Below, piece by piece: positions 7,487-14,778 of a DNA stretch of 23,146 nt. Position 1 is the stretch's first letter; the number at the start of each line of letters is the position of its first letter. The notes under the pieces were generated by a model. That model saw only the letters and a list, made by a program, of their open reading frames with translations. It searched no databases and had not been told where the DNA came from. The translations under genes and the position numbers were made by a program. Source of the DNA: Prevotella sp. UBA6429 (GTDB lineage: Bacteria; Bacteroidota; Bacteroidia; Bacteroidales; Bacteroidaceae); the NCBI GenBank assembly GCA_002437285.1, contig DJOV01000067.1:1-23146 (forward strand). The letters are read 5' to 3'.

Positions 7487-7533
7487 TTAACATCTTTCTG
7501 TTAAGAATTTGCTTGTATTTTAACGAAATTAAC
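7487..7533. promoter_or_regulatory. Cluster of TTAAC half-sites upstream of rprX
   Basis: An 18-bp inverted repeat, TTAACA-N6-TGTTAA (7487-7504), overlaps the expected -33 region of rprX. Two more TTAAC copies follow in the same orientation at 7520 and 7529, 9 bp apart. Such a cluster at this position is a reasonable operator candidate, for example for autoregulation by the RprY-like protein. No binding motif is known to me for comparison. Confidence 0.4.
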
Positions 7534-7954
7534 CAAAATAGACTATTTTACTTGCAAATATGCAAATAACGCATGTCGGTGAACGTGTCGAATGAGTTGT
7601 CTTTGACCTTTTGTAATAGGGGTGAGATGAGCTCGGAGCATTCCATATCTTGCCTTTGGATAATTCAAACATGCTATGTGCGAAAGCGGACCATTTAGGC
7701 AGTGGCATATCTTTCCTGACATAGAGGCTTGCCTGGACAACGTTTTTGTGTGAAGATGGCGACAAATTTGCGCGATGGGTGACAAATCTTGCCAAGAATG
7801 TCATCTTGGGCTGGGGAAGTACCCTTGGCATGCTTATTGCAAATGGCGGGTTGAAAGCCGAAGCCAATGGGGCAGAGGCAAAACAGATAACAAACAGAAA
7901 TCCCGACGGAACCGAAAGGCAAAGAGAGGATGAGAAACTAAAAAAATAGAAAAT
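7534..7954. other. Intergenic stretch without a convincing gene
   Basis: Between the rprX upstream region and the hsp20 Shine-Dalgarno sequence about 420 bp carry only short overlapping open frames on both strands, including a 67-codon plus-strand frame ending at 7949. None shows a domain, signal peptide or recognisable family, and the frames compete with one another. I find no TAnnTTTG promoter for hsp20 here (closest is TATCTTTC near 7709), so hsp20 may use another sigma factor or a long leader. It could also hold remnants of a lost gene. Confidence 0.4.
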
Positions 7955-7961
7955 AGGAGGT
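7955..7961 (+). promoter_or_regulatory. Strong Shine-Dalgarno sequence of hsp20
   Basis: AGGAGGT with 7-nt spacing to the ATG can pair over 7 bases with the 16S rRNA 3' end. It is one of only three good sites found in this window. Confidence 0.8.
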
Positions 7962-7968
7962 ATTTACC

Positions 7969-8424
7969 ATGTTGTTGGATCGTAGAAACAATTATTCAAA
8001 TTGGTTGACCAACTTGTTTGATGACACATTCTTTGATACGGGCTCAATGACAAACTGCAGCGCCACTGCTCCTGCGCTCAATGTGAAGGAGACGGGTGAG
8101 AACTATATCATGGAACTGGCAGTACCTGGCCTGAAGAAGGAGTGGGTGCGCTTGAACATCACCAATGAAGGCTTGCTTCATGTGGCCATAGAGAACAAGA
8201 TGGAGCACAAGGAGGAGGCCAAAGAAAACAAGAACGAGAAACATGAGCACTATCTGCGCCGTGAGTTTAGCTATGGCAACTATGAGCAGAGCTACACACT
8301 CCCCGAGGATGTGGACCGTGACAAGATAGCCGCCAGTGTGAGCGATGGCATCCTGACCATTACCATACCGAAGGTTACTCCGGAACAAGAGGCGAAAGTG
8401 TTGAAGAACATCGAAGTGAAATAA
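7969..8424 (+). CDS. Small heat-shock protein of the Hsp20/alpha-crystallin family
   Basis: Hsp20 proteins are ATP-independent holdases that bind unfolding proteins in the cytoplasm. The 151-residue chain has a short N-terminal arm with paired aromatics (NWLTNLFDDTFFD), an alpha-crystallin domain from about 35 to 140 (ALNVKETGENYIMELAVPGLKKE to SDGILTITIPK), and a short tail with the IEV motif that docks neighbouring subunits. The charged loop MEHKEEAKENKNEKHEHY is typical of bacterial members. The GILTITIP signature is intact. The gene stands alone, with a strong Shine-Dalgarno site in front and a very stable hairpin behind. Confidence 0.95.
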   Translation: MLLDRRNNYSNWLTNLFDDTFFDTGSMTNCSATAPALNVKETGENYIMELAVPGLKKEWVRLNITNEGLLHVAIENKMEHKEEAKENKNEKHEHYLRREFSYGNYEQSYTLPEDVDRDKIAASVSDGILTITIPKVTPEQEAKVLKNIEVK

Positions 8425-8481
8425 TGATTTCGGGCATTTAAATCGCTCATTCGCACGAAAGAAGGGCGATGGCTCGAATAA

Positions 8482-8525
8482 GCAAAGAAAGGCGCGTCAA
8501 TTTCAGTTGGCGCGCCTTTCTTTGC
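8482..8525 (+). terminator. Very stable terminator hairpin after hsp20
   Basis: A 19-bp stem (8482-8500 with 8507-8525, one G-U pair) closes a 6-nt loop (TTTCAG). The right arm contains CGCGCCTTTCTTTGC, so the U-rich portion is partly within the stem. It sits about 57 bp after the hsp20 stop and faces the ppdK end. Confidence 0.85.
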
Positions 8526-8577
8526 TTCATAACACTGCTTTCAGAATGTGCAGAATATACGTTACAGGCTTAAGAAC

Positions 8578-8612
8578 AGAGACAATAGCCTGTTTCCCAG
8601 ACCATTGTCTCT
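8578..8612 (-). terminator. Probable terminator of ppdK
   Basis: AGAGACAAT (8578-8586) pairs with ATTGTCTCT (8604-8612) around a 17-nt loop. On the minus strand the stem is followed by GTTCTT, a weak U-tract, 29 bp after the ppdK stop. Confidence 0.6.
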
Positions 8613-8640
8613 TATTCCACTAATTATTAGCATTCGGAAT

Positions 8641-11361
8641 TTATTCCTCCACAGCAGCCTGCGCCGCTGCAAGGCGTGCGATAGGCACGCGGAACGGAGA
8701 GCAGCTCACGTAGTTGAGACCCACGCGGTGGCAGAACTTCACGGAAGAAGGCTCGCCGCCATGCTCGCCGCAGATGCCGCACTTCAGGTCGGGGTTAGCT
8801 GAGCGGCCCTTCTTGACGCCCATCTCCACGAGCTGTCCGACGCCTGTCTGGTCAAGTACCTGGAACGGGTCGACCTCGAGAATCTTGTTGTCGAGATAAG
8901 TGGGCAGGAAGCGGGCCACGTCATCGCGGCTGTAGCCAAATGTCATCTGCGTCAAGTCGTTGGTGCCGAAGCTGAAGTAGTCGGCATGCTTGGCGATCTG
9001 GTCGGCTGTGAGGGCTGCGCGCGGAATCTCTATCATGGTTCCCAACTTGTAGTCGATCTCCATGCCTTCCTCGGCGAAGAGCTCCTTGGCAGCCTTCTTG
9101 ATGACCTCCTGTTGCTGCTCGAGCTCCTTGTAGGTGCCCACGAGTGGCACCATGATCTCTGGCATGGGCTTGTAGCCTTGTCTCTTCAAGCGGATGGCGG
9201 CACCCAGGATGGCCTTGGTCTGCATGGCTGTGATTTCAGGATAGGTGATGCCCAAACGGCAACCACGCAAGCCCAGCATAGGATTGCTTTCCTTGAGCGA
9301 CTCCACGCGCTGCTGGATTTCAGCGAGCGTCTTGCCGGTCTCCTCGGCCAGCACTTCCTGCTCCTTGACACCCTTGGGCACGAATTCGTGCAAGGGCGGA
9401 TCAAGCAGACGGATGTTGACGGGCATGCCGTCCATGTATTTCAGAATGCCGTAGAAGTCGTTGCGCTGCAAGGGAAGCAATTTGTCGAGAGCTTTCTCGC
9501 GGTCTTCCTTCGTGTCGGCGAGGATCATCTCGCGCATGGCCTTGATCTTGTCTTTCTCGAAGAACATGTGCTCGGTGCGGCAAAGGCCGATACCCACGGC
9601 ACCGAAGCGGCGTGCCACCTCAGCGTCGTGAGGCGTGTCAGCATTGGTGCGGACCACCATCTTGGTGTATTTGTTGCAGAGATCCATCAGCTCGGCAAAG
9701 TAGCCGGATACCTCAGCGGGCTTGGTTTTCACCTCACCGAAATAGACCTCGCCAGTGGAACCGTTCAGCGAGATGTAATCGCCCTCGTGGAGCACGGTGC
9801 CGTCAATTTCCACTGTGCGCGACTTGTAGTCGACGTTGATGGCGCCTGCGCCGCTCACGCAACACTTACCCATGCCACGAGCCACGACAGCTGCGTGTGA
9901 AGTCATGCCGCCACGAGCAGTCAGGATGCCCTCTGCGGCTGACATGCCTGCGAGGTCTTCGGGGGAAGTCTCTATGCGGACCATCACCACCTGGTGACCG
10001 TCGTCATGCCACTTGGCGGCATCGTCGGCAAAGAACACGATCTGTCCGCAGGCTGCACCCGGCGAAGCGGGAAGTCCGCGTGTCAAGACGCGGGCGGTGC
10101 CCAGAGCCTCTTTGTCGAAGACTGGGTGGAGCAACTCGTCGAGCTTGTTGGGCTCGCAGCGCTCCAGGGCCGTTTTCTCGTCGATGAGGCCTTCGTGCAG
10201 CAGGTCGATGGCAATCTTCACCATGGCTGTGCCCGTGCGCTTGCCGTTACGGGTCTGGAGGAACCACAGTTTGCCTTCCTGCACAGTGAACTCCATGTCT
10301 TGCATGTCGTGGTAGTGCTTTTCAAGCTTGTCCTGCAGCGTGTTGAGCTGATTGTAGAGCTCTGGCATGGCCTCTTCCATGGATGGGAACTTGGTGGCGC
10401 GGATTTCTTCAGCGATTCCTTGCTGCTTGGCCCAACGAAGTGAGCCTTCCTTGGTGATTTGCTGCGGTGTGCGAATGCCAGCCACCACATCCTCGCCTTG
10501 GGCGTTGATGAGGTACTCGCCATTGAAACGGTTGTCGCCCGTGGCGGCGTCGCGGCTGAAGCACACACCTGTGGCTGACGTGTCGCCCATGTTACCGAAG
10601 ACCATGGCCATCACGGTCACGGCCGTGCCCCACTCTTGGGGTATGCCTTCCATCTTGCGGTAGAGGATGGCACGCTCGTTCATCCAGCTGTCGAACACAG
10701 CGCAGATGGCGCCCCACAACTGATCGACCGGGTTCTCGGGGAAGTCGGAACCAGTCTGCTTCTTGATGGCTTCCTTGAAGAGGGTTACCAGCTGCTTCAG
10801 CTCGTCCACGTTCATCTCGTTGTCGAGCACGATGCCACGCTGGCCCTTCACCTTTTGAATAATGGCCTCGAAAGGATCGATGTCGTCCTTGTTGACGGGC
10901 TTCATGCCCAGCACCACGTCACCATACATCTGCACGAAACGGCGATAGCTGTCGTAGGCGAAGCGCTCATTGCCGGTTTTCTTGGCCAGGCCTTTCACCA
11001 CTTCGTCGTTCAGGCCAAGGTTCAGAATGGTGTCCATCATGCCCGGCATGGACGCGCGGGCGCCAGAACGTACGCTGACGAGAAGGGGATTCTCGGCATC
11101 GCCAAACTTCAGGCCTATCAGTTCCTCCACATGTTTGATGCCATTGTGGACATCATCCTTCAAAAGGGCGACGACTGCATCTTTGCCCTTTTCAAAATAC
11201 TCGTTGCATGTGTCGGTGGTGATGGTGAATCCTGGAGGGACTGGCACTCCGATAAGATTCATTTCGGCCAGGTTGGCACCCTTGCCACCCAGCAGGTTTC
11301 TCATGTCCGCACGACCTTCGGCTTTTCCGTTGCCGAAGAGATAGACTCTTTTTTCACTCAT
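8641..11361 (-). CDS. ppdK: Pyruvate, phosphate dikinase
   Basis: PPDK interconverts pyruvate, ATP and phosphate with phosphoenolpyruvate, AMP and pyrophosphate. In anaerobes with PPi-linked glycolysis it can work in either direction. The 906-residue length is usual for bacteria. The N-terminal nucleotide-binding part begins VYLFGNGKAEG with the LLGGKGANLAEM loop. The swivelling domain carries the phosphorylated histidine H489 in GGMTSHAAVVARGMG. The C-terminal PEP/pyruvate barrel ends with the active-site cysteine C864 in CGEHGGEP. No gap is seen. It is transcribed alone, between two hairpins, from a well-formed promoter about 140 bp upstream, leaving a leader of some 130 nt that can fold. 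Confidence 0.97.
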   Translation of the reverse strand: MSEKRVYLFGNGKAEGRADMRNLLGGKGANLAEMNLIGVPVPPGFTITTDTCNEYFEKGKDAVVALLKDDVHNGIKHVEELIGLKFGDAENPLLVSVRSGARASMPGMMDTILNLGLNDEVVKGLAKKTGNERFAYDSYRRFVQMYGDVVLGMKPVNKDDIDPFEAIIQKVKGQRGIVLDNEMNVDELKQLVTLFKEAIKKQTGSDFPENPVDQLWGAICAVFDSWMNERAILYRKMEGIPQEWGTAVTVMAMVFGNMGDTSATGVCFSRDAATGDNRFNGEYLINAQGEDVVAGIRTPQQITKEGSLRWAKQQGIAEEIRATKFPSMEEAMPELYNQLNTLQDKLEKHYHDMQDMEFTVQEGKLWFLQTRNGKRTGTAMVKIAIDLLHEGLIDEKTALERCEPNKLDELLHPVFDKEALGTARVLTRGLPASPGAACGQIVFFADDAAKWHDDGHQVVMVRIETSPEDLAGMSAAEGILTARGGMTSHAAVVARGMGKCCVSGAGAINVDYKSRTVEIDGTVLHEGDYISLNGSTGEVYFGEVKTKPAEVSGYFAELMDLCNKYTKMVVRTNADTPHDAEVARRFGAVGIGLCRTEHMFFEKDKIKAMREMILADTKEDREKALDKLLPLQRNDFYGILKYMDGMPVNIRLLDPPLHEFVPKGVKEQEVLAEETGKTLAEIQQRVESLKESNPMLGLRGCRLGITYPEITAMQTKAILGAAIRLKRQGYKPMPEIMVPLVGTYKELEQQQEVIKKAAKELFAEEGMEIDYKLGTMIEIPRAALTADQIAKHADYFSFGTNDLTQMTFGYSRDDVARFLPTYLDNKILEVDPFQVLDQTGVGQLVEMGVKKGRSANPDLKCGICGEHGGEPSSVKFCHRVGLNYVSCSPFRVPIARLAAAQAAVEE

Positions 11362-11500
11362 AGTTGATCAGGTAAAACTTATAGTTTGTTAATTATGTCA
11401 GTTTAATTATAAATTGTTCTATGGTTTTTGCTTTTGACAGGCGTGACGCAACGCTCTGGCAAGAAAGGAACGTCTTGTTCGTTGGCGCAACCTATCGTAT
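11362..11500 (-). promoter_or_regulatory. Long structured 5' leader of ppdK
   Basis: The predicted transcript carries about 130 untranslated nt. Reading the minus strand, CGC(C)AACG can pair with CGTTGCG, and inside this CAAGA pairs with TCTTG around an 8-nt loop, giving a two-tier hairpin in the 5' half. No known riboswitch was recognised. Its role is unknown. Confidence 0.35.
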
Positions 11501-11501
11501 G

Positions 11502-11532
11502 CAAAGATAGTGTTTTTTATCAGTTATGCAAA
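11502..11532 (-). promoter_or_regulatory. Promoter of ppdK with both -33 and -7 elements
   Basis: On the minus strand TTTG (11532-11529), a 19-bp spacer and TATCTTTG (11509-11502) match the Bacteroidetes promoter pattern in full. Expected start of transcription is near 11495. Confidence 0.75.
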
Positions 11533-11635
11533 ACATTCGGCAAAAAAAGTGCTAACTTGACATGACAAAAATGTTTGTTGGCGCAAACAATAAAAATCTT
11601 GTAACTTTTTATGACGATATTCGAATATAAATCAT

Positions 11636-11643
11636 TATCTTTG
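11636..11643 (+). promoter_or_regulatory. Predicted -7 element of the RlmD-like gene
   Basis: TATCTTTG matches TAnnTTTG and lies 23 nt before the ATG. The -33 element is not evident. Confidence 0.6.
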
Positions 11644-11666
11644 CACTAAATAAATAATGTCAATAG

Positions 11667-13100
11667 ATGAGTAGAAGCCGAAAGCCATTACCTATTATAG
11701 AAAATGTGACCATCGAATCGGTGGCAGCCGAAGGAAAATGTCTTTTCCACCATGGTGAGCAAGTGGTGTTTGTTCCCTTTTGTGTTCCGGGCGATGTAGT
11801 GGACATACAAATTGTGAAGAAAAAGCATCGCTACTGCGAAGGACGTGTGGCACGCCTGATAACGCCGAGCCCCGTTCGGGCCACTCCGAAGTGTGAGCAC
11901 TTTGGAGTCTGCGGAGGTTGCAAATGGCAAAACCTGCCTTATGAGGAGCAGCTCAAGGCGAAACAGCAACAGGTGCACGACCAATTGACGCGCATCGGAA
12001 AGGTGGAGCTGCCGTCCTTCCGTCCCATACTCGGCTCGGTCAAGGTTTGGGAATACCGCAACAAGTTGGAGTTTGGATGCTGCGACAAACGGTGGTTCAC
12101 CAAGGAGGAACTGCAAGATGAGACGCTTGACCTCAACGGCCAGGACAACTCAGCCATCGGCTTCCATATCACTGGCGCTTTCGACAAGATTTATCCCATT
12201 CGCAAGTGCTGGCTGATGGATGACCTTCACAACCAGATACGCAATGAGACGGAGCGCTATGCCAAGGAGATTGGCATGACGTTTTATGATGTCCGTGCGC
12301 AACATGGATTGCTGCGCAACCTGATGTTCCGAACTTCCAACACGGGCGAGTGGATGCTTCTCATACAGTTTCATTATGGCGAGCCGGGAGACGCTGACAA
12401 GGCACAGGAGCTGCTCCGTCATTTGGCTGATTGTTTCCCGCAGATCACGTCGCTCATCTATGTGGACAACCAAAAGGGGAACGACACCATTGGCGACTTG
12501 GAACTGACCACCTTCAAGGGAACCGATTTCATCTATGAGACGATGGAGGGGCTGCGATTCAAGGTCGGTCCCAAGAGCTTCTATCAGACCAATACGGAAC
12601 AGGCCTTCCACCTTTATGGCGTAGCGAGAGAGTTTGCCCAACTCACAGGAAAAGAGCTGGTGTATGACCTCTACACCGGGACGGGAACCATCGCCAACTT
12701 CGTGGCCCGCAAGGCACAGCACGTCATCGGCATCGAGTATGTGCCCGAGGCCATTGAGGATGCCAAGGTGAATAGCCGTATCAATGGTATCGAGAACACC
12801 GAGTTCTATGCTGGGGACATGAAAGATATCCTGACGGAAGACTTCATCAAGACACATGGCCGCCCTGATGTCATCATCACCGACCCGCCACGCGCCGGCA
12901 TGCACGCCGATGTGGTCAATGTCATTCTGAAGGCTGCACCCAGACGCGTCGTGTATGTCAGTTGCAATCCCGCCACACAGGCGCGAGACCTCGCCTTGAT
13001 GGATGCTGACTATCGCGTGGCCGCCGTACAGCCAGTGGACATGTTCCCGCATACGCCACACGTGGAGAATGTGGTGTTGCTCGAAGCAAGAAAACAATAA
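11667..13100 (+). CDS. rlmD: 23S rRNA (uracil-C5)-methyltransferase, RlmD/RumA-like
   Basis: SAM-dependent enzyme that makes 5-methyluridine in rRNA; closest in layout to RlmD (U1939 in E. coli numbering), though Bacteroidota paralogues may use other sites. An N-terminal TRAM domain (about 10-65) precedes the iron-sulfur ligands C76, C82, C85 (CEHFGVCGGC) and C181. The Rossmann domain has SAM loop DLYTGTGT (334-341), D406 in DPPRAGMH, and the catalytic nucleophile C433 in VSCNPATQARD. The C-terminal HVENVVLLE supplies the general base. Total length (477) is normal. The start is supported by the promoter 23 nt upstream. It is monocistronic, facing away from ppdK. Confidence 0.93.
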   Translation: MSRSRKPLPIIENVTIESVAAEGKCLFHHGEQVVFVPFCVPGDVVDIQIVKKKHRYCEGRVARLITPSPVRATPKCEHFGVCGGCKWQNLPYEEQLKAKQQQVHDQLTRIGKVELPSFRPILGSVKVWEYRNKLEFGCCDKRWFTKEELQDETLDLNGQDNSAIGFHITGAFDKIYPIRKCWLMDDLHNQIRNETERYAKEIGMTFYDVRAQHGLLRNLMFRTSNTGEWMLLIQFHYGEPGDADKAQELLRHLADCFPQITSLIYVDNQKGNDTIGDLELTTFKGTDFIYETMEGLRFKVGPKSFYQTNTEQAFHLYGVAREFAQLTGKELVYDLYTGTGTIANFVARKAQHVIGIEYVPEAIEDAKVNSRINGIENTEFYAGDMKDILTEDFIKTHGRPDVIITDPPRAGMHADVVNVILKAAPRRVVYVSCNPATQARDLALMDADYRVAAVQPVDMFPHTPHVENVVLLEARKQ

Positions 13101-13160
13101 CGCGGTCAAACAATGAAACAGGATAGCTTATGAGAAATTTGTAAAAAACAAATAATCGCC

Positions 13161-13195
13161 TTGGCGCGCAAGCCCACAGCAGGTGGGCGCGCCAA
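13161..13195 (+). terminator. GC-rich two-part hairpin after rlmD
   Basis: TTGGCGCG (13161-13168) pairs with CGCGCCAA (13188-13195); inside, CCCAC pairs with GTGGG around AGCAG, with four bulged bases on the left arm. There is no U-tract on the plus strand, so it could be an attenuator, transcript-end protector or operator rather than a classical terminator. Confidence 0.5.
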
Positions 13196-13211
13196 TGGAA
13201 AACGAGCTAAC

Positions 13212-13220
13212 GGGGGGGGG
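13212..13220 (+). repeat. Run of nine G upstream of the sugar-phosphate transferase gene
   Basis: A homopolymer of nine G begins 79 bp before the ATG at 13291, just ahead of a TTTG (13224-13227) that could act as a -33 element. Such tracts are prone to length change in replication and also to sequencing error. Confidence 0.8.
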
Positions 13221-13290
13221 ACGTTTGACTCACACTGTCCTTACGTTCACCTTATATTAATTAACATCAAACTTAATAATCTTGCAGCAC

Positions 13291-14661
13291 ATGAAATTCT
13301 TACTTGTAGCCCTCGATTACGCATTTGCTTTCGCGATGCTTCTGATTTTTCTTGTGTTGACTCCTTTTGGAGCCAATTGGCCGCCTTACACGCTCCGGCT
13401 ACTCTTTGTCTCGGCCTTCTTGGGCATGAGCCTGTCGCAAATGCTTTTCCCTGTGAACCTCGGGCGCACGTCCAACGACTCGGGACTGCTCGTCCGAAAT
13501 GCACTGGGTGTCTCGTGCACCTTCATCTGTGGCACTTACATCACCATGCGTATCATCGACCATCCGGGGGTGGACGCGGGACGCTGGCTCGCGGTCATCG
13601 GCGGAGTTTTCTTCGTCACGTTCTTGATATTCCGCTACCTTGAGAAGCTTGTAATGATGCGCATGTGGTCGCGTGGCTACCACGTGGTGCGTATCATCGC
13701 CATCGGCAATGGCAAGCATTTTGTCCGTGTCGTCAAGAGCATCAAGAAAAACCCCGGACAGGGGTTTCGCATCGTCGGTTGCTACACTGATGGCGAATGT
13801 CCTGAGGGTGTTGAGATGTTGGGAACCACGGCCGACAGTTTTGACCTTATCAAGGAGAGTAAAGACATGCCGGTGGTTCCAGATGCGCTGTTGTGTGGAC
13901 TGCCCATGGCCGAGAATGACGTGCTGAAGCAATATGCCAATTATTGCAACAACCGAGTCCTCCGTTTCTATTATGTGCCAAGCGACGACCATTTCAGATT
14001 ACGCCTCTATCCTTTGCAGATTGGCAACGAGGAGGTCTTCACGGCGTTTCGCCTGCCCCTGTCACTCACCAACAACCGGATAGCCAAGCGCACGTTTGAC
14101 ATCGTGTTCTCCATCTGCGTGCTCATTCCGCTGGCCATCATCACGCCCATCATCGCGCTGGTCATCAAGTTGCAGAGTCCCGGTCCCATCTTCTTCAAGC
14201 AGGCACGCACGGGTATGGACGGGCGTACGTTCATGTGCTACAAGTTCCGCTCCATGCACGTCAACAAAGACGCGGACAAGGTGCAGGCCACCAAGGACGA
14301 TCCCCGCAAGTTCCCATTCGGCAATTTCATGCGCAAGTGCAACATTGATGAGCTGCCCCAGTTCTGGAACGTGCTGATCAACGACATGAGCATCGTGGGA
14401 CCACGCCCGCACATGCTCAAGCACACGGAGATGTACAGCGCGCTTCTCAACAAATACATGGTTCGCCACTTCGTGAAACCCGGCATCACGGGCTGGGCGC
14501 AAGAGACGGGCTTCCGCGGTGAGACCAAGGAACTTTGGCAGATGGAAGGCCGTGTGAAGTGCGACATCTGGTATATTGAGCATTGGACGTTTTGGCTTGA
14601 CATCCGCATCATCCTGATGACCGTCAAGTCCATCTTCGTGCACGACCAGCACGCTTACTAA
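13291..14661 (+). CDS. WcaJ-like undecaprenyl-phosphate sugar-phosphate transferase
   Basis: It transfers a sugar-1-phosphate, often glucose-1-phosphate, to undecaprenyl phosphate and so starts synthesis of an exopolysaccharide or capsule unit. I place the start at ATG 13291 (456 residues); a TTG nine bases earlier is in frame but less likely. Four membrane helices lie at about 4-26, 33-52, 68-87 and 98-117, followed by a CoA-binding-like Rossmann domain (about 131-220) and a fifth helix (270-294) leading into the catalytic domain. That domain shows RTGMDGRTFMCYKFRSM (306-322), NIDELPQFWNVL with D353-E354, and DMSIVGPRPH. The layout is that of the long WcaJ/CpsE type. No glycosyltransferase, flippase or polymerase lies next to it, so the donor sugar cannot be inferred. 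Confidence 0.92.
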   Translation: MKFLLVALDYAFAFAMLLIFLVLTPFGANWPPYTLRLLFVSAFLGMSLSQMLFPVNLGRTSNDSGLLVRNALGVSCTFICGTYITMRIIDHPGVDAGRWLAVIGGVFFVTFLIFRYLEKLVMMRMWSRGYHVVRIIAIGNGKHFVRVVKSIKKNPGQGFRIVGCYTDGECPEGVEMLGTTADSFDLIKESKDMPVVPDALLCGLPMAENDVLKQYANYCNNRVLRFYYVPSDDHFRLRLYPLQIGNEEVFTAFRLPLSLTNNRIAKRTFDIVFSICVLIPLAIITPIIALVIKLQSPGPIFFKQARTGMDGRTFMCYKFRSMHVNKDADKVQATKDDPRKFPFGNFMRKCNIDELPQFWNVLINDMSIVGPRPHMLKHTEMYSALLNKYMVRHFVKPGITGWAQETGFRGETKELWQMEGRVKCDIWYIEHWTFWLDIRIILMTVKSIFVHDQHAY

Positions 14662-14720
14662 AGAAGGCAAGACATACCCTTCGTGGTTTTCGTCTTTGAT
14701 AGACACGTCCAAACAAAATA

Positions 14721-14770
14721 CGGGCTCTGAAGGCGGAGGAAACGTTGGCTTCCTCGGTTTTCGGGGCCCG
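14721..14770 (-). terminator. Terminator hairpin between convergent genes
   Basis: CGGGC and GCCCG close the base, TCTGAA pairs with TTCGGG using two G-U pairs, and GAGGAA pairs with TTCCTC at the top (14721-14770). On the minus strand it is followed by TATTTTGTTT, so it should end the nuclease transcript; it can also stop the plus-strand transferase transcript. Confidence 0.75.
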
Positions 14771-14778
14771 TGCTCGTT

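Noticed and set aside
7746..7949. 67-codon plus-strand frame ending just before the hsp20 Shine-Dalgarno site
   Set aside because: No start signal, no family similarity, and other frames on both strands are equally open; kept only as part of the unexplained stretch.
8986..9900. Plus-strand open frame (304 codons) opposite ppdK
   Set aside because: Shadow of the PPDK frame in a GC-rich gene; leucine-rich translation without motifs.
12150..13109. Long minus-strand open frame (319 codons) opposite rlmD
   Set aside because: It is antisense to the methyltransferase, whose iron-sulfur and SAM motifs are intact.
13282..13290. TTG start nine bases upstream of the transferase ATG
   Set aside because: ATG at 13291 is the better start; the extra three residues add nothing recognisable.
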